Source: CAYRIF01 sp964424205 (lineage in GTDB: Bacteria; Bacteroidota; Bacteroidia; Cytophagales; Cyclobacteriaceae). Taken from it: a stretch of DNA of 6,287 nt. Both the position numbers and the translations under genes were made by a program. The notes beneath the pieces were generated by a model. The model saw only the letters and a program-made list of their open reading frames with translations. It made no database searches and was not told the DNA's origin. Each line of letters starts with the position of its first letter. Position 1 is the stretch's first letter. Shown here in pieces: positions 1 to 6,114 of this stretch. The stretch spans positions 1 through 6,287 of the forward strand of contig CAYRIF010000225.1 of NCBI GenBank assembly GCA_964424205.1. The letters are read 5' to 3'.

Positions 1-1986
1 CATTAAATCTTTATTGGCAATTTTTTCATACCCTTCTTCGTACGGGACACCTAATGTTCTCATTATATTAATCATTTTTGGTGTCAGTGTTGTATCTATC
101 TGTTGTTCCATCAACCATGGATAAGCTGGCATGATTGATCCTGGAGAAGGTTGCCGGGGATCTAATAAGTGAAGATAATGCCATGAATTCGGCTTCCTCA
201 ATTTTGGACTCCCCTCTCTTGCCAAATCTGGCCCTGTCCGTTTTGATCCCCAAAGGAATGGGTGGTCGTATACAAATTCCCCAGCTTTACTATATTCGCC
301 ATACCGCGCTGTTTCAGACCTGAAGGGACGCACCATTTGACTATGACAGTTGACACAGCCCTCTCTAATATATAAATCCCTCCCGTGCAATTCTAAAGGA
401 GTATATGGCTTCACGCTGGCGATGGTTGGTATATTTGATTTGACCAGTATCGTTGGAATGATTTCAATCATGCCGCCAATTAAAATGGCGACCAAAGCGA
501 GTACTGTAAATGTAACAGGTAGTCTTTCTAATTTTCCATGCCAGGTTTCTCCTTTTATGGCTGTTATTTTCTTTAAGGCAGGTGCTTCCGCCTCTTCCTC
601 AGCTAAGAAAGTACCTTGTCGAGCGGTCATAATTATATTATAGACCAAGGTCAGCATCCCGGTGAAGTACAGTAAGCCACCAAATGCTCTAAGCATATAC
701 ATGGGAACTATTTTAGTTACTGTATCCAAAAAGTTAAGATATTGTAAACTGCCATCCTCGGTAAATTGTTTCCACATTAAACTCTGAGTCCATCCAGCCC
801 AGTACATTGGGAGCGTCCAGAAAAGAATACCTAATGTGCCAATCCAAAAATGGAAATTGGCAAGTTTTTTAGAGTATAAATTAGTTTGCCATAGTCTAGG
901 TAACATCCAGTAAAGCATGCCAAACGTAAGGAAGCCATTCCATCCTAATCCACCGATGTGTACGTGTGCTGGAATCCAATCTGTAAAGTGGGCAATTGCA
1001 TTAAAGCTTTTTAGAGATAACATTGGTCCTTCAAAAGTGGCCATTCCATAGGCAGTTACCGCAACCACCATAAATTTAAGCACTGGATCTTCACGAACCC
1101 TGTCCCATGCACCTCTCAAAGTAAGCAATCCATTAAGCATTCCACCCCAAGAAGGCATAATAAGCATGATTGAAAAGGCAACCCCTACTGACTGTGCCCA
1201 ATCGGGCAATGCAGAATATAATAAATGGTGTGGTCCCGCCCATATATAAATAAATATTAATGACCAAAAGTGTATAATAGACAGTTTGTAGGAGTAAACA
1301 GGTCTATTGGCTGCTTTTGGCAAGAAATAATACATCAAACCAAGAAATGGCGTGGTAAGAAAAAATGCCACTGCATTGTGTCCATACCACCATTGCACCA
1401 ATGCATCCTGTACTCCAGCATAGGCTGAGTAGCTTTTAAATGCAGATAATGGCAATTCAAACGAGTTGAAGATATGTAAAACAGCAACAGTTACAAACGT
1501 GGCGAGGTAAAACCAAATGGCAACATACATATGTCGTACCCTTCTTTTAATAATTGTACCGATCATATTCCAACCGAAAACCACCCAGATGAGCGTGATG
1601 GCAATGTCAATTGGCCACTCTAGCTCGGCATATTCTTTGGTGGTTGTTAAGCCCATTGGCAAAGTGATGGCTGCTGCTACAATAATCAACTGCCATCCCC
1701 AAAAATGAATATAACTTAGCGTATCGCTGAACATTCTTGTTTTTAGCAACCTTTGCAAAGAGTAGTAAACCCCAGCAAATATGGCATTGCCTACGAATGC
1801 AAAGATAATCGCATTGGTGTGAAGCGGTCTTATTCTTCCAAATGTCGCATATTGCGAAAAGTTTAACTGTGGGGCAAATAACTGGGAAGCAATAGTCAAA
1901 CCTACCAACATGCCGACAACGCCAAAGACAATTGTTGCTATACTAAAATACTTAACGATCTTATTATCGTACTTGAATTGTTCCAT
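1..1986 (-). CDS. ccoNO: Fused cbb3-type cytochrome c oxidase subunits I and II (CcoN-CcoO), C-terminus cut off by window edge
   Basis: Catalytic core of the high-affinity cbb3 terminal oxidase, which reduces O2 to water in the cytoplasmic membrane using electrons from c-type cytochromes. I translated it by hand: ATG at 1986, in-frame TAA at 1998-1996 just upstream, then 662 codons with no stop to position 1. Residues 1 to about 455 are CcoN with about 12 membrane helices. H56 and H343 fit the low-spin heme b ligands, H341 the heme b3 ligand, H203, H253 and H254 the CuB ligands, and Y247 the cross-linked tyrosine; spacings match the known CcoN pattern. A linker (about 456-488) leads to CcoO: one helix (about 489-511), the heme c site C544-V-N-C547-H548 and the likely axial M619 in SIMPAYPWL. 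AAGAGG abuts the ATG. Such proteins are usually around 700 aa, so probably a few dozen residues are missing. ccoP and the other cco genes would be expected beyond the left edge. Confidence 0.96.
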   Translation of the reverse strand, partial: MEQFKYDNKIVKYFSIATIVFGVVGMLVGLTIASQLFAPQLNFSQYATFGRIRPLHTNAIIFAFVGNAIFAGVYYSLQRLLKTRMFSDTLSYIHFWGWQLIIVAAAITLPMGLTTTKEYAELEWPIDIAITLIWVVFGWNMIGTIIKRRVRHMYVAIWFYLATFVTVAVLHIFNSFELPLSAFKSYSAYAGVQDALVQWWYGHNAVAFFLTTPFLGLMYYFLPKAANRPVYSYKLSIIHFWSLIFIYIWAGPHHLLYSALPDWAQSVGVAFSIMLIMPSWGGMLNGLLTLRGAWDRVREDPVLKFMVVAVTAYGMATFEGPMLSLKSFNAIAHFTDWIPAHVHIGGLGWNGFLTFGMLYWMLPRLWQTNLYSKKLANFHFWIGTLGILFWTLPMYWAGWTQSLMWKQFTEDGSLQYLNFLDTVTKIVPMYMLRAFGGLLYFTGMLTLVYNIIMTARQGTFLAEEEAEAPALKKITAIKGETWHGKLERLPVTFTVLALVAILIGGMIEIIPTILVKSNIPTIASVKPYTPLELHGRDLYIREGCVNCHSQMVRPFRSETARYGEYSKAGEFVYDHPFLWGSKRTGPDLAREGSPKLRKPNSWHYLHLLDPRQPSPGSIMPAYPWLMEQQIDTTLTPKMINIMRTLGVPYEEGYEKIANKDLM

Positions 1987-2020
1987 CCTCTTGAATTAGT
2001 GATTAATTATATAAAACGCA

Positions 2021-2028
2021 CAAATTTA
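2021..2028 (-). promoter_or_regulatory. ccoNO: Predicted -7 promoter element of ccoNO (TAAATTTG)
   Basis: On the minus strand these bases read TAAATTTG, a perfect match to the Bacteroidetes -7 consensus TAnnTTTG. Transcription would begin near 2017, giving a leader of about 30 nt before the ATG at 1986. There is no good TTTG -33 element at the usual distance; that position is occupied by the nearer FNR-type box, as expected for an activator-dependent promoter. The start site is inferred. Confidence 0.55.
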
Positions 2029-2050
2029 ATGGCGGTAAGCTATAAATAAA

Positions 2051-2064
2051 TTGATATAAATCAT
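2051..2064. promoter_or_regulatory. FNR/CRP-type operator, proximal to ccoNO
   Basis: The plus strand reads TTGATATAAATCAT, one base from the FNR consensus TTGAT-N4-ATCAA. Its centre (2057.5) lies about 41 bp upstream of the predicted ccoNO start site, the position of a class II FNR-family activator. FNR control of cbb3 oxidase genes is well known in other bacteria. The regulator itself is not in this window, and a CRP-like family member other than FNR could be the real ligand. Confidence 0.7.
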
Positions 2065-2072
2065 AAAAAAAA

Positions 2073-2086
2073 ATGATTTATATCAT
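2073..2086. promoter_or_regulatory. FNR/CRP-type operator, distal to ccoNO
   Basis: The plus strand reads ATGATTTATATCAT, with half-sites ATGAT and ATCAT, each one base from the FNR half-site, around a 4-nt centre. It is the reverse complement of the proximal box except for one end base. The centres are 22 bp apart, about two helical turns, so two dimers could bind the same DNA face. It lies only 18 bp beyond the ccoS stop codon and sits near -63 relative to the predicted ccoNO start site. Confidence 0.62.
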
Positions 2087-2103
2087 GGTATTTAGAATGA
2101 TTA

Positions 2104-2298
2104 TTAATCAGTTTTTTCTTTCCTTGAGTCAACCTGCTGTTTATTTTTATGGTCTGTTGGTTTATCATCAAATAGCATTCTGATAGCTGGTGTTTCGGCA
2201 TCTTCAAATTGACCGCTTTTCATTGCCCATATAAAAGCAATTAAAAATCCTGTGCCAATCAGTGCACTAATGAAAATAAGGGCTACAAGTATCGTCAT
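2104..2298 (-). CDS. ccoS: cbb3-type oxidase assembly protein CcoS
   Basis: Small single-span membrane protein of 64 residues. Family knowledge: CcoS is required for maturation of cbb3 oxidase, and mutants of other bacteria make an enzyme lacking heme b and copper cofactors. Seen here: a hydrophobic N-terminal helix (about 2-25), then the family signature FIWAMKSGQF at 22-31 followed by EDAETPAIRMLFDD (32-45), and a polar lysine-rich tail to residue 64. Length is normal for the family. Its ATG at 2298 overlaps the ccoI stop codon as ATGA, and no Shine-Dalgarno sequence is visible, so translation is probably coupled to ccoI. The stop is TAA at 2106-2104. The next gene in the same direction is ccoNO, 117 nt downstream and with its own promoter signals. 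Confidence 0.95.
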   Translation of the reverse strand: MTILVALIFISALIGTGFLIAFIWAMKSGQFEDAETPAIRMLFDDKPTDHKNKQQVDSRKEKTD

Positions 2299-4742
2299 AT
2301 TAAGTTTGATAATCGAGCCAGTAATTTAACAGAAAAAGTTGAGAAAGCCACAACCGTGATGCTACTTAATGGCATCAAAATAGCAGCTGTCAATGGAGAT
2401 AAATCCCCACTAACGGCAAAAAGTATACCTATAATATTATACAAAAAGGAAATTGCAAACCCGGCAATGATGACTTTTTTTGCATTTGTGGCTAGTCGAA
2501 TGAAATCAGGCAGTCGGTTTAGGCTTTTTGCATTTAGAATACCGTCACTGCTAGGACTAAAGGCACTGATGTCTTCTACTACTGCTATTCCCACATCGCT
2601 AATTTTTAAGGCACCAGCATCATTGAGTCCATCACCTATCATCATGACTTGTTCTTTTTCCTCTTGCAGGGATTGAATAAATTTCAATTTATCATGTGGT
2701 GCTTGTGAAAACAGCAAGTCACTATTTTGTGGAAAAAGTGTCTGCATTGTAGATTTCTCACTTTCATTATCACCTGAAATCAGTGCCAACTTATAATTTT
2801 CTGAAAGCCTTATTATTAACGAAGAAAGTCCCTCCCTGTATTTTGCTTTGATGGTAAATAATCCTTTGTAAACGCCATTGATAGCAACATGCACTTTTGA
2901 AGTGTTGATACCTTGAGGTTCTTGTTTTTTTGAAGTATTAATTGCTGTGCTCACGAATTTATAATTGCCAATTAGAATTTTAACATCATTAATCATGGCA
3001 CTTATTCCTGCTCCTTCTACTTCCTTAAATTTGTCAAGGGAATTACTTTCTGTTACTTTAGAATTTAGTTTCAAGAAGTTTTTGATTCCGATGCTCATTG
3101 GGTGCGTGGACTGTGAGACAAGGGTAAAGACAAGCGAATTTTCTACCGCTGAAAGTTGCTCCCCCTGAAATTCAATATTTGACTGTTGGGCATGGGTGAT
3201 GGTTCCTGTCTTATCAAAAACTATTGTCTTTATTTTTCCTATGTGCTCTACAATGGCAGTGTTCTTTAAGTAAAAACCATTTTTTCCTAACACACTCATC
3301 ACTGTGTTTAGGGTGAATGGCGTTGTCAAAGCCAACGCACAGGGACAGGCAACAATGAGTACGGCAGTCACTGTATTGAAAACAAGTGATGGGTCATGAT
3401 TCCACCAATATACACCAGTTGCGAAAGCTAATAGGATAACTATAATTGTAAAGTATTGACTGATTTTGTCAATGAGTTGTTGTTTTGTTGAAATTGAACT
3501 TTTTTCATAATTGTCTTTATTCCAAAGCTGCGTGAGATAGCTTTGAGAAACCTCCTTGTTTACTAGCAGTTCTATGTTTTTTCCAGCCAATCTTCCCCCT
3601 GCATATATACGATCATTTTTCACTTTTCCTACAAGCAATGATTCTCCCGTCACAAAACTGTAATCAATCGTAGCAGTATCACTGCGTAAAATGCTGTCGG
3701 TCGGGATGAGCTCTTTGTTACGTACCAATATTATATCTCCTGCCCGTACCTCATTAATGGGTATATATTCTTTTTTGCCTTCCGTAATTTTGGTTATGGC
3801 TATTGGAAAAAAGGATTTATAATTCCTATCAAAAGAAAGACTTTGGTAGGTTTTATTTTGGAACCATTTACCTACTAGTAGAAAAAATACCAAACCGCCG
3901 AGTGAATCAAAATAACCTGACCCAGTATTTGAAATCACTTCGTAAGTGCTTCTCAAAAAGAGGGTTATAATGCCTATGGCAACGGGAACATCAATGTTGA
4001 TAAACCGCTGTTTGAAACTTTTTAAGGCAGAAATAAAATAGTCAGAGGCGGAGTACAGTATAATTGGTAAGGAGAGGAGTACGGTTAGGTAAGAGATGAA
4101 CGTTCTGAGTGTACTGTTTGAGAGTTCGTCTAGTCCAAAATATTCAGGAAAACTCAAAAACATGATGTTTCCAAAACAAAAACCAGCCACTCCAATTTTT
4201 ATAATCAGGTTTTGTTTTTCTTTTTGTTCATCTTTCGATTGATAGTCCTCTAAGCTAATGTTTGGCTCGTAGCCAATGGCACCTAGCAACTCCACAATTT
4301 TCCGAAGAGAAGTCTTTTGTGGGTCAAAATCTAAGTGTACGATTTTTTTTCCGAAATTAACATCTGAACGCAGCACACCAACATCTAGTTTATGTAAATT
4401 TTCTAAGAGCCAAACACAGGAACTGCAATGAATGGTTGGCAATTTGAAGGTTACTTTGCTTATTTTTTCATCAGCAAAATCAAGTAATTTCTCCTGAATG
4501 CTGATGACATCAAGGTAGGCATATTTGCTGTCTACCTTTTGTGCGTTTTGTGGTGAACCAGGGCTGCTTTCTAATTGGTAATAATCAGTGAGCCCATTTT
4601 CATTTAATATTTCAAAAACAGTCTTGCACCCTTGACAACAGAAGCTTTTTTCACCAAGCTGAATTTTATCATTTTCGCATATACTGCCACAGTGGTAGCA
4701 ATATTCTTTGGTTTTTATTTTTTTATTTTTGCTCTTGGACAA
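2295..4742 (-). CDS. ccoI: cbb3 oxidase copper-exporting P1B-type ATPase CcoI (FixI)
   Basis: Cytoplasmic-membrane P-type ATPase that moves copper out of the cytoplasm for insertion into the CuB centre of cbb3 oxidase. Length is 815 aa. N-terminal cysteine cluster: C15, C18, C22, C35, C36, C39 (the metal-binding domain found at the start of CcoI-type pumps). Then an HMA-like domain (about 95-165) with C106-S-S-C109. Four membrane helices follow (about 178-293), the actuator loop with TGES at 365-368, two helices (about 428-478) with the transport motif C466-P-C468, phosphorylated D510 in DKTGT, HP at 547-548, GDGLND at 703-708, and two last helices (about 757-803) with YN at 768-769 and M790, S793, S794. 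The start codon is TTG: there is no in-frame ATG upstream before a TGA at 4799-4797, and the next methionine is residue 194. The reading frame ends in a 4-nt overlap with ccoS. Confidence 0.96.
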   Translation of the reverse strand: MSKSKNKKIKTKEYCYHCGSICENDKIQLGEKSFCCQGCKTVFEILNENGLTDYYQLESSPGSPQNAQKVDSKYAYLDVISIQEKLLDFADEKISKVTFKLPTIHCSSCVWLLENLHKLDVGVLRSDVNFGKKIVHLDFDPQKTSLRKIVELLGAIGYEPNISLEDYQSKDEQKEKQNLIIKIGVAGFCFGNIMFLSFPEYFGLDELSNSTLRTFISYLTVLLSLPIILYSASDYFISALKSFKQRFINIDVPVAIGIITLFLRSTYEVISNTGSGYFDSLGGLVFFLLVGKWFQNKTYQSLSFDRNYKSFFPIAITKITEGKKEYIPINEVRAGDIILVRNKELIPTDSILRSDTATIDYSFVTGESLLVGKVKNDRIYAGGRLAGKNIELLVNKEVSQSYLTQLWNKDNYEKSSISTKQQLIDKISQYFTIIVILLAFATGVYWWNHDPSLVFNTVTAVLIVACPCALALTTPFTLNTVMSVLGKNGFYLKNTAIVEHIGKIKTIVFDKTGTITHAQQSNIEFQGEQLSAVENSLVFTLVSQSTHPMSIGIKNFLKLNSKVTESNSLDKFKEVEGAGISAMINDVKILIGNYKFVSTAINTSKKQEPQGINTSKVHVAINGVYKGLFTIKAKYREGLSSLIIRLSENYKLALISGDNESEKSTMQTLFPQNSDLLFSQAPHDKLKFIQSLQEEKEQVMMIGDGLNDAGALKISDVGIAVVEDISAFSPSSDGILNAKSLNRLPDFIRLATNAKKVIIAGFAISFLYNIIGILFAVSGDLSPLTAAILMPLSSITVVAFSTFSVKLLARLSNLI

Positions 4743-4761
4743 AGTATCAATCAGTTTTATA

Positions 4762-4769
4762 CAAAGGTA
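4762..4769 (-). promoter_or_regulatory. ccoI: Predicted -7 promoter element of ccoI-ccoS (TACCTTTG)
   Basis: The minus strand reads TACCTTTG, a perfect TAnnTTTG match. It would start transcription near 4757, about 15 nt before the TTG start codon at 4742, which supports that start. No convincing TTTG -33 element is seen at 17-23 nt, so the promoter may be weak or depend on an activator. An 8-base element in AT-rich DNA can occur by chance. Confidence 0.42.
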
Positions 4770-4802
4770 AACAGAAGGGTTTGGAAATAGGCAGCTTCAT
4801 TC

Positions 4803-4844
4803 ATGACTTTTAGCATCCTAGAAAGATTACGACATGAAAGTCAT
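4803..4844. repeat. Interrupted inverted repeat between the divergent promoters, possible operator
   Basis: ATGACTTT (4803-4810) and AAAGTCAT (4837-4844) are perfect reverse complements with a 26-bp spacer. There is also a near direct repeat, TCATGACTTTT (4801-4811) and TCATACTTTT (4841-4850). The centre at 4823.5 lies about 65 bp from both predicted divergent start sites. This arrangement could bind a dimeric or looping regulator acting on ccoI and the kinase gene. Chance occurrence is possible for arms of 8 bp. Confidence 0.35.
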
Positions 4845-4848
4845 ACTT

Positions 4849-4881
4849 TTTGGAAGTAAGCGGTATAATTTCTTAAATTTG
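4849..4881 (+). promoter_or_regulatory. Predicted Bacteroidetes-type promoter of the histidine kinase gene
   Basis: TTTG at 4849-4852 is followed after 21 nt by TAAATTTG at 4874-4881, matching the Bacteroidetes -33 (TTTG) and -7 (TAnnTTTG) elements with acceptable spacing. Transcription would start near 4886-4888, leaving a leader of about 50 nt before the ATG at 4936. It is the best two-part promoter match I found in the window. Confidence 0.5.
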
Positions 4882-4935
4882 AACTCAGAAGTGATTGTTT
4901 TTTATATACATTTATTCAAATAGATTTTTTGTTTC

Positions 4936-6006
4936 ATGGGGGTTGAGTCTCATCTTAGGTTAATTATTGAAAATTACGACAGCCCAATTTGGTTGCTGAA
5001 TGAGGATTTTGAAATAATTGATTGTAATGAAAAATTCAAACAAGAATTCACTCATTTATCGGATAAAAAAATAGGTGTTGGGAATGATTTTTTTAAGATT
5101 GTTAATAAAGATAACACATCTTTTTGGAAGGAGAAAATAAGTAAGACATTGGCTGAGGGATCTCAAAAGTTTGTTTTTAAGGAAATTTCGGATGGGGAAG
5201 TTAAAATTTACGATATTAAGACCTTTTTGAATAAGGTGGATGCAAAAAGATTTTTTATTTCCTTTTTTGTAAGCGATGTCACGACGCTGAATAAATTTGA
5301 GATAGAATTAGAAAAGCAAAATGCCGAGTTGATGAAGATTAATCGAGAGTTAGATAATTTGGTCTATAGTATATCGCATCAGGTTCGTTCCCCCATTTCT
5401 TCATTGATGGGTTTGGTCAATGTGGCAAAGATTGACGGCATTGAAAATGCAGGAAGCTATTTGAGTATGATGCAAAAAAGTCTCGGTAAGTTGGATGCTA
5501 CTGTGCATACAATCAATGAGTACTCAAAAAATTCGAGGCTTAGACTCCTAAAAGAAAAAATTAATTTTGCTGATTTGGTAAAGGAGGTGTTAGTTGACTT
5601 GGGTTATTCAAAAATACCGGATGGCGTTAGGATAGAAACGGACATTATTGAGAAAGTATCATTTTTCTCTGATACTGAGCGAATACGAGTAATATTTAGC
5701 AACCTATTGTCTAATGCCTTTAAATTTACTGATTTAGAGAAAACAGAATCTGTTATTTCTATCTCGGTCATGACAGATTCTAAGAGCAGTCATATTGAAG
5801 TAACTGATAACGGCGAAGGAATACATGAGTCGCTATTGCCTAGAATTTTTGATATGTTTTACCGAGCAGCCAACGATTCACGAGGCGCGGGACTTGGGCT
5901 TTATGTAGTCAAAGAAGTTGTTAATAAACTAGAAGGAAAAATCAAAGTCAATTCAAAACCAGGTGAGGGTACTAGTATTACCATCGAAATTCCTAATATG
6001 AAGTAG
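4936..6006 (+). CDS. Soluble PAS-domain sensor histidine kinase
   Basis: Cytoplasmic two-component kinase, 356 aa, with no signal peptide or membrane helix. Residues about 8-115 look like a PAS sensor domain (start INxDSPIWLLN-like, core IIDCNEKF at 27-34). A short coiled coil (about 117-140) leads to the HisKA dimerisation domain with H-box SISHQVRSPI at 145-154 and phospho-acceptor H148. The ATPase domain (about 245-354) has N256 and N260 in the N box, DNGEGI at 291-296, F305 and F308 in the F box, and GAGLGL at 317-322, so ATP binding appears intact. The residue after H148 is Q149, where most HisKA kinases carry Glu or Asp. The ATG is fixed by an in-frame TAG 15 nt upstream; no Shine-Dalgarno sequence is seen. 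There is no receiver domain and no response regulator in the window, so partner and signal are unknown. The gene diverges from ccoI across 193 nt. Confidence 0.93.
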   Translation: MGVESHLRLIIENYDSPIWLLNEDFEIIDCNEKFKQEFTHLSDKKIGVGNDFFKIVNKDNTSFWKEKISKTLAEGSQKFVFKEISDGEVKIYDIKTFLNKVDAKRFFISFFVSDVTTLNKFEIELEKQNAELMKINRELDNLVYSISHQVRSPISSLMGLVNVAKIDGIENAGSYLSMMQKSLGKLDATVHTINEYSKNSRLRLLKEKINFADLVKEVLVDLGYSKIPDGVRIETDIIEKVSFFSDTERIRVIFSNLLSNAFKFTDLEKTESVISISVMTDSKSSHIEVTDNGEGIHESLLPRIFDMFYRAANDSRGAGLGLYVVKEVVNKLEGKIKVNSKPGEGTSITIEIPNMK

Positions 6007-6027
6007 GGTTGGTCTTTAGTACGCAAT

Positions 6028-6055
6028 GGGTAGTCTTCAGTTGGCGGTTTTCAGT
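6028..6055. repeat. Short imperfect period-7 tandem repeat
   Basis: Four consecutive heptamers read GGGTAGT, CTTCAGT, TGGCGGT, TTTCAGT; all end in GT, and two share the form nTTCAGT or TTTCAGT. The stretch lies between the kinase stop and the four-helix-bundle remnant. It resembles the degenerate CAGT-type heptamer runs I recall from Bacteroidetes intergenic DNA, but I could not check this. No hairpin terminator is visible between 6007 and 6114. Confidence 0.4.
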
Positions 6056-6114
6056 TTTATTTTAGCGCGATTAAAAATTTATCAGCAAAGATGAAATCAC
6101 TAGATTAATTAGAA

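Noticed and set aside
68..643. Short open frames of 61-97 codons on both strands (68-253 minus, 135-323 plus, 350-643 plus)
   Set aside because: All lie inside the ccoNO coding region in other frames, have no recognisable domains, and the ccoNO frame matches CcoN/CcoO throughout.
1517..1708. 63-codon plus-strand open frame
   Set aside because: Antisense to the CcoN helices; its hydrophobic look is a by-product of the membrane-protein sequence on the other strand.
2051..2086. The inverted repeat read as a rho-independent terminator after ccoS
   Set aside because: The stem is almost all A/T and no T-run follows on the minus strand; the FNR consensus and spacing to the ccoNO promoter explain it better. 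A minor hairpin role is not excluded.
2356..3168. Plus-strand open frames 2356-2676 and 2965-3168
   Set aside because: Antisense to the conserved ATP-binding and C-terminal helices of ccoI, with no family resemblance.
4746..4754. TTGAT half-site (minus strand) near the ccoI start, as another FNR box
   Set aside because: No partner ATCAA-like half-site lies 4 nt away, and it would sit downstream of the predicted -7 element.
6007..6114. Search for a terminator or small gene after the kinase
   Set aside because: No GC-rich hairpin with a T-tract and no convincing coding frame was found; only the heptamer repeat stands out.
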